NCBI GenBank assembly: GCA_031763025.1
Contig: JASSKH010000025.1
Coordinates: forward strand, 10,942,665 to 11,006,664
Reading direction: 5' to 3'
DNA from: Macrocystis pyrifera
Taxonomy: Eukaryota > Sar > Phaeophyceae > Laminariales > Laminariaceae
Length of the DNA stretch: 64,000 nt
Position 1 is the first letter of the stretch. Each line of letters starts with the position of its first letter. Below the pieces are notes generated by a model. That model searched no databases. It was not told the DNA's origin and saw only the letters and a program-made list of their open reading frames with translations. Made by a program: the position numbers and the translations under genes. Shown one piece after another: positions 1 to 11,540 of the stretch.

Positions 1-739
1 CTCCTCCAGGACCTCGATCTCATCTTCAAAATACACACACGCTGGCTCCCTCACGAAGCACATCATCTAAAAAGAATAGACATGCTGGAAGCAGGTTCCC
101 GCCTCTTTGGGTTGGCCTGGGCTACGCTTGCCAATAGAAGATCACCGGTATTACACTAGTGTGTTGATTGATCCCTAAAGGTATAGGCGCAGCTGGCACG
201 GGAACGCGTGGCTGAATCCAGACATGAAACGGAACTCCTCCTATATTACATCCTCGCTGTAGAGTTGACTCGCCTCACATGCAGTGTAGGGTTGCACCTA
301 CCTGATGAGTGGCATTGGTGGGCCCACATTACCCCGATATCCCAATACCCTAATGCCGGAATCCCTTTCCAGCGGGGACCCCCCAATCTACCATGGATCT
401 TATATGTCGTGTATCTGAGTACAGTCAACAAAACCCCTGTCTACACTCATTTCTCAAGTTTTCGTGTACCGGTTCGAACCCGGTTCGTTTCTTCCACCTT
501 AGTCGGTCCTATCTCTGACAGCCATCAAAGTGTGCTTTACTCCGAGGATGTAGGCACCTGAGTCTAGATTTTATCTCTCCCGACTCAGGTACCGTAGGGG
601 TTGAACCCACTAAAACCTCTCAATAGTCTCCCTAGCTTGACTCAGTACACGAGTCACCCCACCCATCTGGGCGTTGGTCCGCAAGAATGTTATGTTGATC
701 CCGTATTGACCGCGGTATATGTGTCACGGTGTTAGGGTA
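1..739. other. Non-coding stretch, no gene recognised
   Basis: I see no supportable gene here. An open frame at 208-561 starts with GTG, matches no family I know and has an open antisense frame. Positions 470-490 hold a near-palindromic word containing GGTTCGAACCC, which looks like a pol III B box, but no A box lies at the right distance upstream. Confidence 0.5.
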
Positions 740-1583
740 GGCAGCCCATATAGGGATAAACACTATGTTGGTGTGTTGGCGGAAGTTTTGAGTGGCGATC
801 GTAACACAAAGATAACGTACATAGTCAATTAAACGTTTGCATTATAACCCTAGCCCTAAGTTAGCTGTACATTCGATGAAAATCGACGAGCAGTGGGAAC
901 GCTGAACCCTATGCGCGATAAAAACTAAAGGCACGTACCGGGGGGGAGAAGGGACGACACCTGTGACCGCGGCTTGTCCAGAAGATCGCTGAGGGTAAAT
1001 CCTCCTACGAATTAGGATGGAAAGTAAAAGTGACGATTGACAAAAAAAAAAATGTTACCGTGTTAACGACATCAGCCTGCAGCTGCCTGTAGCGAGTTAT
1101 GCTATTACGGGGGACCTTAGTAATTGGGACCAAGTATTGTTGGTAAAAATAGGGAAAATTATAAGGTTTTGTGTGTACCGTAGGTCCTATTTACTATGTT
1201 CCTCCGCATTAGTGTGTCCGCGGAATGATTATACGGAGAACGTACGGCCAATAAACGCTTACATATAACGCTATGTTAGATAGTGTGTTAGCGTAATCCC
1301 TCGTGGCTAGAGTAACACACGATCGAAGGATAACGTATATGGCCAAAAGAACGGTAACATCATGTTACCGTATCAGCCGAAGCACCAGTTCATATCGAGC
1401 GACGTTATGTTGGGGTGTCAATAGATTGGATAGCGTACATGATCGATAAAACATGAGCATTATGTTGATGTGTTGGCTCGTATGCGATTCACATCCCCAA
1501 TCAAACATTAGGAATGTGTTACTGCTGTGTTAGCTCGCACGCGCGAGTGTACATAATACGTTATGGATGGATAACGTACTGGT
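740..1583. repeat. Decayed TGTTA/TAACG satellite, left block
   Basis: The words GATAACGTACAT, TATGTTGGTGTGTTGGC, GTGTTAGC and TAACAC recur at irregular spacing, for example near 765, 1280, 1330, 1430 and 1475. The same words recur right of the copia insertion (9504-10640), so the copia element landed inside this array. The copies are too divergent for a unit length to be read by eye. Confidence 0.5.
1104..1210 (-). mobile_element. MITE copy 1 (about 107 bp)
   Basis: One of four copies of a short palindromic element bounded by ATTACGGGGG and its complement; the others are at 13254, 29223 and 54399. This copy is in reverse orientation and is the most diverged. No coding capacity is present. 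The terminal inverted repeats run to about 28 bp in the best copies and continue inward as GTCCATAGTTAA and TAGGACC. Confidence 0.6.
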
Positions 1584-2084
1584 TGTTGAGTAGCCCCTGT
1601 GCTCCGGGCGCCCTTGTTGTTGTTGCCGAGGGGGATAGCCCGATGCTCGGCGGAAAAGAAAGACGAAATAAACCCTATAAAACAACCCGTACCCTTGTCG
1701 TGGCTGAGGAGCCCTGTTGATGATATGAAATGTATTGAAGCTGGACTTGATAGCAGCGGTGGCGGTGGCGTGTTAGCCCCTGGGTGGACGGACCCCCTTT
1801 TGTACGGTGGCTGATTAACCCCGGTTTAGTAGTTTGGATTGAAGGACGCGGAGTCCTGGACACGGAGTCCTCGACACGGAGTCGGGAAAGGAAGTAGATT
1901 ACAAGAAGAAGTAGCAAGCCACAGCGTACGTCACAGACACATGCGGCCTAAAACACAATTCAGGGGTAAAGATGGTATCCCGATCGTAGATCCACTCAGA
2001 CACGAAACCCCCCCGAATCTCCGCAATACCTCACGGGATATTTCCTCTCAAGATAATCTGACAATGCTGTGAGTATACTTTTCA
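1584..2084 (-). repeat. copia-1 3' LTR (element orientation)
   Basis: 501 bp. In element orientation it runs from TGAAAAGTATACTCAC to CTACTCAACA, giving the usual TG...CA ends. It matches 8998-9498 except for one extra A in a run after CCCTAT and one fewer C in a C run. Confidence 0.95.
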
Positions 2085-2098
2085 GCCCCCCTGCTCGC
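2085..2098 (-). promoter_or_regulatory. copia-1 polypurine tract
   Basis: In element orientation this reads GCGAGCAGGGGGGC directly before the 3' LTR, the position of the plus-strand priming tract. The core GAGCAG(A)GGGGG is shared with copia-2 (41374-41386) and E3 (20818-20831). Confidence 0.8.
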
Positions 2099-2348
2099 GA
2101 CATTGTCATGATTTCGACCCGAATCTTCAACTCTTCGTCAAATTGTCATACCGGAAATCATACTTGTACTCATTCAATACAGAAAACAACGTTCTCACTA
2201 TCATTCAAATCATTCCTCAATCAATACCAAAAATAAATTCCAAGAAAATCAAACCATCCTCGCATCCTGGAATTCAAAAATATTTCGAACAGAGAAAATA
2301 ACTCCAACGATTCAAACATTGTTTTCGAAACCTACCCAAATCGTCAAT

Positions 2349-2625
2349 GTAAAACGGCAATTCTGCGAGGTTTCATCAATCCTAAAATGTAGTCCCTTTT
2401 CAAAATCGCCAGGGTAAAACGGCAATTCTTCATTTCTTCAAATATCCAATTTCGTGAAATCGCATGGTAAAACGCCAATTTCACGTCAAGGTATCAAAAC
2501 TAAAAAATATAGATTGCGCAGTGGAAACCACCCTTGTAAAACGGTAATTTCATGTTATCCTCCACAAACTGCGCTCCAACAGAACCAGAAAAAAACATGC
2601 GGTGTCACCAAGTGAAAACGGTGAA
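2349..2625 (+). repeat. Five spaced GTAAAACGGCAATT motifs in copia-1 3' non-coding region
   Basis: The motif occurs at 2349, 2414, 2467, 2536 and, degenerate, at 2612, spaced 53-76 bp apart. It sits between the end of the RT ORF and the polypurine tract, the 3' untranslated part of the element transcript. The sequence between motifs is not conserved, so this is not a simple tandem repeat. A packaging, RNA-structure or transcription signal is possible; the function is unknown. Confidence 0.65.
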
Positions 2626-2694
2626 CCCGACAAACTCCATAAAATCACGAACACTTAATCCTCCATCTGAAAACAAAAACTGTCATCCGAAAAA

Positions 2695-4254
2695 TCACCT
2701 CAAATTCATCACAAAATTCCGGTGGAACTCAAACTCTCTCTCAGGCAACGGCTTCGTGAGAAAGTCTGCGTGCTGGTACCTCGAAGCTACGTGAATAATT
2801 TCCAATTCCTTCCTCTCCACTAGCTCCCTCAGAAAGTGGTGCCGCACGTCAATGTGCTTCGAGTTCGAATTCGAAATCGGATGCTTCGCGATCTGAATCG
2901 CCCCCTCGTTATCCTCAAACAAAGGAATGCACGGCATACCAGCCTTCGGCAACATGAGCCGCCATACCTGCCTCAGAAACAAAATATCGTGCGCAACCAT
3001 AGCCATGCTCACATACTCTGCCTGCGTCGTAGATGTTGTCACACAATTCTGCGTCTTCGAGATACAGCTGACCGGCCCCCCCGCACACAGAATCACTCCT
3101 CCTGACACCGACCTCCTGTCTGCTGCCTTGCTTGCGTAGTCAGCGTCTGCAAATGCAACCAAGTTCAGCCCCTCGACAGTACCTCTCTGAAATGAAATAC
3201 CAAAATGGCTCGTCCTCACTGCATACCCCAGGATATTGAGCGCCGCATTCCAGTGAATCAGTTTCGGCGAACTGCAATACCTCGCTACTGCCCGTACTGC
3301 GTTCAAAAGATCGGGTCTGGTCAACCGAGCGACCCACAGAAGCGATCCGACCAATTGTCGAAAAGGTTCGTTCACCTCCGGCTCATCTACATCAAACTCC
3401 CAAAGTCTGTACGTCGTGCTCAACGGCGTACTTTTCCCCCACGTAACACCGTATTCTCCTGCCAGGTTGTCGACGTATGTCTTCTGGGAAATCGTCAATC
3501 TTCCTGCCTCCCTGTCTCTCTCGTAATAGCACCCGGAATACCACGTCAAATCCCCCAAGTTCTTCACTGGAACCAATTTGTTCAGGTCTTCCTTGAACTG
3601 ATCACACCTTGCCTGTTCTCCCACTGCAAAAATGTCGTCGACGTGAACCACCAAGAGCAAAACGACTTTTCCTTCCTCAATCAGACGAAACACACATGGA
3701 TCTGCCAGGCACTGTTCGAAACTCAGACGCAAAAGACATTTCTTCAACTTCACAAACCACTGCCTGGATGCCTGCCTCAACCCGTAAAGACTCTTGCCCA
3801 AATTCACGATCTTCCCCGACAACGCACCACATCCCTGCGGTAAACGCATGAACACCTCTTCCTCGAGTTCCGCTCGGACGAAAGCCTGATCAACATCCAG
3901 GTGAAACAACCCCAAGTCAAGCTCACACGCCAAGGCTGCCAGCAAACGAACACACGACACATCTACAGTAGGTGCATACAGTTCCCCAAAATCCAAGAAT
4001 TCTCTCTGCATATCACCTCTGGCAACAAGTCTCGCCTTCGCTTTCACAGGCCAACCGAACGCATCAACCTTCCAGTCAAACACCCATTTCGACCCGATAC
4101 AATTGTCTATCTGCTGTTGCTCCGGCACAGGCTCGAAAACCTGTCCTTCAGCCAACCCGTGAATTTCTCTCTGCATGGCATCTGAAAACTGCACCGAATG
4201 ATCACCCTGCACGGCATCCCTGTAACTTTTCGGCACGTGAAGGTCACTCGCGTG
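2695..4254 (-). CDS. pol: copia-1 reverse transcriptase-RNase H part of polyprotein
   Basis: This is the C-terminal part of the copia polyprotein. It lies in the same frame as the upstream gag-integrase ORF and is separated from it only by TGA 4255-4257, so it probably has no start codon of its own (the first candidate is GTG at 4236). The RT begins with WVFDWKVDAFGWP, which leads to the palm. It shows LDVDQAFV and the catalytic box HVDD, the copia form of YxDD, about 200 residues in. RNase H follows with DADYASK, TTSTTQAEY and EDNEGA, and the C-terminal block SKHIDVRHHFLRE is typical of copia. No other stop or frameshift is visible. It would copy the element RNA inside virus-like particles. 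Confidence 0.92.
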   Translation of the reverse strand, partial: HASDLHVPKSYRDAVQGDHSVQFSDAMQREIHGLAEGQVFEPVPEQQQIDNCIGSKWVFDWKVDAFGWPVKAKARLVARGDMQREFLDFGELYAPTVDVSCVRLLAALACELDLGLFHLDVDQAFVRAELEEEVFMRLPQGCGALSGKIVNLGKSLYGLRQASRQWFVKLKKCLLRLSFEQCLADPCVFRLIEEGKVVLLLVVHVDDIFAVGEQARCDQFKEDLNKLVPVKNLGDLTWYSGCYYERDREAGRLTISQKTYVDNLAGEYGVTWGKSTPLSTTYRLWEFDVDEPEVNEPFRQLVGSLLWVARLTRPDLLNAVRAVARYCSSPKLIHWNAALNILGYAVRTSHFGISFQRGTVEGLNLVAFADADYASKAADRRSVSGGVILCAGGPVSCISKTQNCVTTSTTQAEYVSMAMVAHDILFLRQVWRLMLPKAGMPCIPLFEDNEGAIQIAKHPISNSNSKHIDVRHHFLRELVERKELEIIHVASRYQHADFLTKPLPEREFEFHRNFVMNLR

Positions 4255-6994
4255 TCAAGTGGGCATTTCGGGACGCTGAAGAGGCGGAACCTCGTCACGA
4301 ATGACCGCATCGATATGCTCCCTCGTCGCACAGGCAGTCCTCTCCCACGCCGCCATCACGTTCGGCCCGACCTGAGAAGCAAGACCCAAACGGTGCCCAT
4401 CTCCCGGCGAAGACTCCGGCAGCGGCGAGTTTACGGCCCCATCCACCATCGGGGAAAGCATCCTCTGCTCCGCGATCGCCCGTGCTTGCAGCCGAGTGCG
4501 CCCTTGAATCCGACGATCCCCTTCACCCCCGACCTGTCTCATAGCATGCGGAGTGAGAGGCGGAAATCTCGCGGCAGCTGCCGGCGGCGGGCGCTGTTGC
4601 CGCGACGACGCCGCCGGCGTCGGCTCAGATGATGATGAACCACCAAGCGAAGAAGCTCCATGGATCGGGGACGGAGACCATGCCGGAAGCGGGTGCGAGC
4701 CGGACGACGGCGCTCCCGATGCTTGCTGTGGCGACGGCGCCGGCGATGACGCGGCCGGCGCAGAAGACGGCGAAGCTCCTCTGGGCAGCGGCATGGCTCC
4801 GAACCTGGGCGGCTCCACGGACAACGGCGACGGCGCGGCGGCCCTGAACGGCGGCGGAGCGGCAGGCCCTTGCGGCGGCACGAACTGGATCTGGAAACCT
4901 GGGTGCGGGGGCGGCGCAGGCGCGGAAGGGGAGAGAGGGACACCGACTCCACGTGAATTCCCCCCCCCCCCCGACGACGGCAGCGACGCCCACGATACGT
5001 TGCTCGTGTAGCAAACATGCCCCGTGCGCGCCTTCACGACCTTGACGCAGCAGTCCGCGTGGTTGTCGCCTCCGTTCAGGTAGTGGCAGACGACGGCCTG
5101 GTCCTCCATCTTGTTCCGCCGCTCGACGCGCATGTATCCTCGCTGGAAAAACGGCAGGACACGGAAAGGCCCCTTCTTCCCGGTGAACAGCTCCTGCGGC
5201 GACCGGCGGCCCTCGTTTGCGGTCGTCCCCGACTGGTTGAACGCCTCCGTCGCCCATTTTGCAGACTCGGCCCACAGCTTGTCGCCGCGCTCGTCGAGGC
5301 CGGGGATGTTCGAGAAACCCCCAGGCCCGAGAAGACGGGCGGCACAGCGCCGCGCAGCCATCCCCGCCTTGTTCGCCCGCCAGATCGCGCTTTCGGCCAC
5401 TCCGTTGTACTGCTGGACGCCGGGCGGAGAAAACTCGACGGCGATGCCCGCGCTCGCGCAGAAATCGCGGAAAGCGACGCTGGTCCAGACGGCGTCGTTG
5501 TCCACGCGAATGCAGCGGACGGGGCGCTTGGCGATGCGAGCGAGATCCACGATGAGACGCTTGAACACCACGAGACCCTCCGATCGCCGCCGCAAAGCGT
5601 ACGACTTGGAAAACCGCGTCGCGCTATCCACGGCGTACAGCATGTAGCAATTGCCGCCGAGGGAAGCGCTGTACGGCCCGCAGAAGTCGAGGTGCACGAG
5701 GTCGTTCGGCTCCTCCGCCCGCGAGCCCGCCCTTTTTCTCACGGGTGTGTTCCTCCCCTTCGCTGCCATGCAATCCCCACACGGCTGCATCACACCTGTG
5801 AGAGTGATACCCTGTTGGCGGGCGGTCTCTCGCAACAGAAATTCGGAAAGGTGGCCATTCGCACGGTGGAAGTCGTTAACGTCGATGTGTGACGTGCGGT
5901 TTCCCACAAAGAACGGATTCGAACCGGGACCCAAAACAGCATTCGCCTGCTCATGCTCTATTCTGTCAAACTGTCGCGCGTCCATTTCTGCTTCACTCTC
6001 TGGGATCACTTCAGGCGAGAAACACCAACTGGAACTCTCATCACAACCACCGTCAGGCCTCACGTCACTCAGAACTCCCTCGACTTCCCGACCGAGGTGC
6101 ATGTCGGGATGCGTTTCTGCACACAAAGACAAGTCGAAAAACGAATTCGCAACATCACGTACTTCATCTGATGCAGGCGGGCAAGACGGAGTCGGAAACA
6201 ATCGGGGAACACTGATCACCTGCCTGCTTGGGTCGTTGGGCAAACGTGTGGCATACAAGAAATCGCTCGATTTACCACGTGCAAAGTTGAGTTGCCCTTC
6301 CATGAGGTGGGTACCCGTGGGATCGAGGGTAACGACCTGGCGGTGAGAAGCTTTCCACGCGGAAAAAAGGTTGAAGCCGATCTGTGGTGCATACAAAACT
6401 TCCTTCAATTGCACGTCAAAATCCTTCACGAATCCGTCTTCATCATACATGTGGAATCGCAAGTTGATGCTTCCTACCCCTACCACGGGAATCATGCCTT
6501 TGTTTCCAATCTGGATGAACTCGCGGTTTGGCTCAACGTCACGCAAATCGTACATGAGAGTCTTGTCGTTCGTTACGTACGACGTGGATCCAGAATCAGA
6601 CGTCCATTTCTCACTTCCGGGAGGGGAGGGAGTGAGCGAGGATTGGGGTTCGCACAGCAAAGCAGCACTCACAGCAGATTCCGTCACATGCGCACTCACA
6701 AGCACAGTCTCACTCTCCTTAGTCACACCAGACTTGCACTCAGAAGCAGGAGATTCCACACCGAAATCAATCAAGTCAGACGCCGAATCAGACACCAAAT
6801 CGGACACCAAATCAAACTGTGGAAACCCGAGTTCGATTCTCGGATTGGACACCAAATCAAACTTGCCTCGAGACACATTCAATGCCACACAGCTACGAAG
6901 AGGCCCTTGAGACGACGGCGATCCGGAAGAGGGAGACGACGAAGTGAGAGAGAATGAGGCGGCGCTGGCGGGCTGCTGAACTCCGTATTGCTGT

Positions 6995-7039
<45 letters not shown>

Positions 7040-8946
7040 TGCTGCTGTGACGCGCCGTTCGGTTCCAGATACCGCATCGGCTGAAAGGCGTCTGGTCCAG
7101 CTGGAGAGTATCCTGCGTAAGAGCCGTATGTGCCATCGCCATGAACGGCGGGCTGCGGCGGGTAAACTCCCCCGCCGCCGGAGAAATAGCCTGAGCCGTA
7201 TCCTCCGCTCACGTCTCCGTAGCCTTCCCGAGAGCCGCTCGCTTGAGCTGCGAGGCCGTACTCTTGCGTCTCGGGGGAGTACTGCTGCTCCTCGTAGGAT
7301 TGCCATTCCGAAGCAGCCCAGCGCTCGTCCGCAGTAGCGTTGTACCCGTAGCCGTCGTTGTGCCCAGCGTAGTTCGCGTAACGCGGGGGCCCGTTGTGGG
7401 TGGCAGAGCGAGGTGGAAAATTAGGGCGGAAATTCGGTGCTCTGCTCGCCCCCCTGCCGCCGGAGGAGGAAGGACGCCCGTCCGCGAAACCTCTCCCCCC
7501 CGGTTGGCGACCCGTGTACCCTGCAGGCCCGCGTCCACGACCAGGTGCCTGCCTTGGCGGGAGGCCTCGACCCCAATTCCCGTCTGAACGTTGTGGCTGC
7601 TCCCTGGGTCGATCTTGCACGAAGTCCGGGCGGCGAATTCCGTCAATTTCCCGCCCCGTCTGTCGGCCTTCATGCGCAAATCCCTGGGCTCCTCTCTGCT
7701 CGCGGAAGGCCAAGAATTCCTCGAACTCCCGTCGAAGGGCCACGCAGTCCGCGGTGTTGTGGGAGTCGTTCGGGCCGTGTCGTCTGCAGAACATCGGTGA
7801 CTGTTGGTGAGGGCCTCGCTCGCCTGCTCCGCCACCGTTCCATCCGGCAGCGCCTGCTCCTCCACCGTTCCATCCTGCAGCGCGTGCTCCTCCACCGTTC
7901 CATCCTGCAGCGCGTGCTCCACCATCATCCTGGCCCCTGCCGTAGGATGGTCCACTCCGACCCATGCCGCCAGTGTAGAGCGCGTGCCTCGTCTCCTCAC
8001 TTCGGTGTCCCTCTCCCCCGGACTGCCGACGCTCGTGCTGGGCCTGTGTCAAGGTAAACTCCAGGTGTTTCCTCGAGAGATTCGGAAAAAAAATAAGGGA
8101 TTCCCGAGCGCGGGTAAAAGATGTGTTTAGACGTCGGGCGATATGACGACATACAACATCTTCAGGCTTTTTACCGTGGCCACTAGGGCCCAAGCGGGAG
8201 TTCATGTTCATCACGATAGTCTCCCCACGACGAAGGTATTCCAAGACATCTTCACCATCGCCCTGCCACAACTCGTTCCATTCCCTCTCTAAACGCTCTC
8301 CCTCCATGTCATATCCTTCTCTGTACTGTGACACAAAAATCCTCCATCCTTGCTGAGGGCTCCCAGACGCGACGATTCGGTTTTGAGTCGGACCGTCGGT
8401 GATTTTTGTCAGCAGCAAGTTCCATACTCTCAAAGACTTCTCCACTCTTTCTGCACCTCTGTTCAATTTGAGCATTTCCAAATCCACGTCAGGCAACCCT
8501 ACGGGAATGTCCTCGTACCCAAGAACGTCAGACAATTTCTCAGCTGCCAGATATGCACGAAATGAACTCTCAAACACCCTAAACTTAGTGTGAAGGCTTT
8601 CTCCTTTTCCTACCATACCAGTCCACTCTCTAATCTCAAGTTTAGTTCGTACTTCTACAGTTGTAGACATGCCTGAAGGGTGGGCGGGCCCGCTCTGTTG
8701 CCCAACCCCTTGACGTATCAGATCCGCCAGGATTGTCAGCCGCCGGATGTCCTCTGGACTCGGCAGGTCCTGTCGTGCATCCTCCCTCCTTTCCTCTGAG
8801 GCCACCCCTCGCTGATCAGCCTCATCCTGACCAGAATCCTGAGGAGATGCTGCTGCTCCTCCTCCTCCTCCCATCGCCATGTCTCCATCGATGACCGGCG
8901 TAATCCAAGTCCCCAGATAAGGAATCCTAAACGGGAAGAACCTCAT
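4255..8946 (-). CDS. gag-pol: copia-1 Gag-protease-integrase polyprotein
   Basis: The ORF runs from the first ATG (8946) to TGA 4255, about 1563 residues. An N-terminal Gag-like region is followed by Gly-rich decapeptide repeats and a Cys/His motif, CRRHGPNDSHNTADC, near residue 390, which looks like a variant knuckle. Next come an Arg/Gly-rich segment, a run of about 20 Gln near residue 640, and an aspartic protease with DSG near residue 784. The integrase has an HHCC finger (HRANGH...CGDC) and a DD35E core with HLDFCGPY, RVDND and GVAES. The second Asp and the Glu are exactly 35 residues apart. A Pro/Ser-rich linker leads to the RT. The stop falls between integrase and RT, which is not a usual regulated boundary in copia. 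Confidence 0.93.
7835..7925 (-). repeat. 30-bp tandem repeat in copia-1 gag
   Basis: Three 30-bp units encode the decapeptide ARAAGWNGGG with small changes (AGAAGWNGGG). They sit just N-terminal to the Cys/His motif of Gag and resemble RGG-type RNA-binding linkers. The frame is kept. Confidence 0.8.
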
Positions 8947-8989
8947 CCTCACAGCCCTTTTGCACAGAAGCGTGGACGACTCGTACCAA

Positions 8990-8997
8990 CGCTAGCG
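8990..8997 (-). promoter_or_regulatory. copia-1 candidate primer-binding site CGCTAGCG
   Basis: The 8-bp palindrome CGCTAGCG abuts the 5' LTR in element orientation and is shared with the other LTR elements here. A conventional TGG-starting site, TGGTACGAGTCGTCC, lies 9 bp further in (8988 to 8974) and is the alternative. I cannot name the primer tRNA. Confidence 0.5.
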
Positions 8998-9498
8998 TGT
9001 TGAGTAGCCCCTGTGCTCCGGGCGCCCTTGTTGTTGTTGCCGAGGGGGATAGCCCGATGCTCGGCGGAAAAGAAAGACGAAATAAACCCTATAAACAACC
9101 CGTACCCTTGTCGTGGCTGAGGAGCCCTGTTGATGATATGAAATGTATTGAAGCTGGACTTGATAGCAGCGGTGGCGGTGGCGTGTTAGCCCCTGGGTGG
9201 ACGGACCCCCTTTTGTACGGTGGCTGATTAACCCCGGTTTAGTAGTTTGGATTGAAGGACGCGGAGTCCTGGACACGGAGTCCTCGACACGGAGTCGGGA
9301 AAGGAAGTAGATTACAAGAAGAAGTAGCAAGCCACAGCGTACGTCACAGACACATGCGGCCTAAAACACAATTCAGGGGTAAAGATGGTATCCCGATCGT
9401 AGATCCACTCAGACACGAAACCCCCCCCGAATCTCCGCAATACCTCACGGGATATTTCCTCTCAAGATAATCTGACAATGCTGTGAGTATACTTTTCA
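8998..9498 (-). repeat. copia-1 5' LTR (element orientation)
   Basis: 501 bp, the partner of 1584-2084, with the same TG...CA ends. It is followed on the plus strand by the target duplication CTGGT. Confidence 0.95.
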
Positions 9499-9503
9499 CT
9501 GGT

Positions 9504-10640
9504 GTTTTAGATCGACAACGTGCTGGCGAGGTTTCCTATTTTTCTTAGGCGTGTTCTTTACGGGGTCGCTCCTAAATATACTCTGTAGGGGGGTTAGAAA
9601 AGGGTAGGTGTTTTTTACCGGGGCCGCCATGTTATCCTCCCCTCCGGGGGACAGTTTTGTACGTGTCGCCTACGGGAATCTCGGCGAAACTGGATATCAC
9701 ATTGCGTTACTCCGCGACGTCGGTTTCCCATTATCACAGATAACACATGTTAGACCTCGGGAAGACCCAAAGGGTAACGTCTCAACATTACATGGGAACG
9801 ACTTCGGCCGCAACAGCAGTATCTCAGTAGCATAATCTTAGGCCCGATTGAATGTTATGGTAACACACTAACGGAACTTAAAAATAAGATGTTTTCTGGC
9901 AGTAACTCCGTAACATGATCTTAGGGAGACCTTCGCATTTCGGCTAACATCCTAACAGAATATCGCGTATCGGCCGGCTAATACAGTATACAACGTTATC
10001 CGACCCTAAAGCAATCCGACGGGGAGTCCAAATAACGTAGTGTTAACAATGCTGGCTACCTCGTTGTGTCAAGTCAGTGTGTTTTTCGTAAGATAATGAT
10101 GGGTGTTACTAGTGCTGGTCAACACGGTGACGTAACGTTAGGGTGTGATGTGTAACACTAACACAATGTTGGTGTGTTGTGTCTAGCGCTTCGTAGTCAG
10201 TAACATTAAGCCATCATGTTATTGTTAGGATATCCGCGGATATTAATCTGGGCGAGTTAGAGTGATAACGTACGTGTATGGTCAAATCCTAACAATGTGT
10301 TATAGTGTTAGTACACGCACGGATCACGGGGTAGCATAATGTTACTGTACCCGAGCTGGACGAGATAGAGCAGAAACGTGACGTTGAGGCGTGTGCACGT
10401 TCGTGAGTTTCCAGTTAACAATGAGTCACCGCGTTGCCGTGATTTCTCCTCCAGTGCTTAACACTATTATGTTAGGACATGGCCAAGTCCCTGTGTTGGG
10501 CTCCATCATGTATGTATGTAAGTGTTATCCAAGTCTTGCGTTATCCGAGGTGTTTTATATATTTATTTATGACTGACGGGGGTTTTCTCAACAGAGGAAA
10601 CTGTACCCAATGTTATGTATAGTTGGAATACTGTCATTGT
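9504..10640. repeat. Decayed TGTTA/TAACG satellite, right block
   Basis: This continues the array at 740-1583. It is dense in TGTTA and TAACA words, for example AACACAATGTTGGTGTGTTG near 10157 and GATAACGTACGTG near 10263. No gene is seen; the open frame at 9608-9835 has no recognisable similarity. Confidence 0.5.
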
Positions 10641-11140
10641 ATACCTAACAGTGCGTATATAGACCATGAGATTGTTCCCCGGGTTGCGCTTTGTTTCATC
10701 GTCAAATTCGGGTTTTGGGTGCGATATCTAGCTCCTCAAGTAAAGAGCCTTCTGAAACGTAGGTAGGTGCACCCCTACCGGGGCATGCCTCCATACACAT
10801 ACAAATCCTCCATACACATACAAATCAGCGCCCCCTATAACCCGTAACATATTTTAGCAGCCAACGTCCCTTCGTGAGGCTGATGCTCTAGACTAATCGC
10901 CACGTACATAGGCATGTATTCGTCAATTATGTACTTATTGTCCCATCTGAATACTGGATTGTAGTCAACTTAACCGAACGAAGCAACTCCCACAATTAGG
11001 GCTAAGAAACTACCGAGCACCAAATGGGCCAATAACACCATGGGGTTCAGAATGCACACTCGATAGCGATAGCGGCACTGAGCTGATTGTATGATTGGAG
11101 GCAGATAGATAAGTTGTGTGTACTGGAGGTTGGCCACGTG
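10641..11140. other. Non-coding stretch
   Basis: No gene is supported. The only pattern is a 19-bp direct duplication, CCTCCATACACATACAAAT, at about 10789-10826. Confidence 0.4.
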
Positions 11141-11471
11141 TGCAAGAACATAGCAGTTGTTCACAGTCGCGCAAATGTCTGATGTATTTTGATTGGCTGA
11201 TAGGTGTGATTTATGTAGCTGCAAATTGTCCAAGGGGGTGAGTTTTGTGCTTTCCCGAATCATAAAAAATATATATTTAGATGGTTTTCCAGGTCACGAG
11301 GAAGAAAAGCATGAGAACCCCCTTGACCTCAGTCTTGTCTTGTCCGCCTTACAACCACAAGTACACTACTGGACAATAATACAAGGCTTCACAACACCAT
11401 CTCTTCTTTTGCTCCCGCGCCTCATGGCAAAGTCGAGCGGCGCCACACCCGGTGCACGAGTTGTCCGCTTA
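11141..11471 (+). mobile_element. LTR fragment of copia-2-related family, plus strand
   Basis: Begins TGCAAGAACATAG, as at 28524, and ends ...CCGCTTA directly before CGCTAGCG. It shares with the copia-2 LTR the blocks CATAAAAA-TATATTT, GGTCACG, CACCATCTCTTCTTTTGCTC and CACACCCGGTG. About 65 bp of leader follow and also match 28880-28945. No internal coding sequence remains. Confidence 0.75.
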
Positions 11472-11540
11472 CGCTAGCGTGATATCTGGGTTCACCGAGA
11501 AACCCGACCATCCTCGACCTCCATCCCCTTACGCTTGCGT

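Larger units (their letters stand above)
1584..9498 (-). mobile_element. Young Ty1/copia LTR retrotransposon (copia-1)
   Basis: A complete element in minus orientation. The two 501-bp LTRs, 1584-2084 and 8998-9498, appear identical except for one extra A in one copy and one extra C in the other, both in homopolymer runs. The insertion is flanked by a perfect 5-bp target duplication, CTGGT (1579-1583 and 9499-9503). Inside lie a CGCTAGCG word next to the 5' LTR, a gag-protease-integrase ORF, an RT-RNase H ORF, a 3' non-coding region and a polypurine tract. Integrase before reverse transcriptase is the Ty1/copia order. Near-identical LTRs imply very recent insertion. The only visible lesion is one in-frame TGA at 4255-4257. 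Confidence 0.95.

Noticed and set aside
461..490. GGTTCGAACCC as a tRNA gene
   Set aside because: No A box 40-60 bp upstream and no cloverleaf.
4539..5892. Several long open frames opposite and beside the copia-1 integrase (for example 5017-5892 plus, 4625-5275 minus)
   Set aside because: They are shadows in G+C-rich coding DNA; the real frame carries all integrase motifs.
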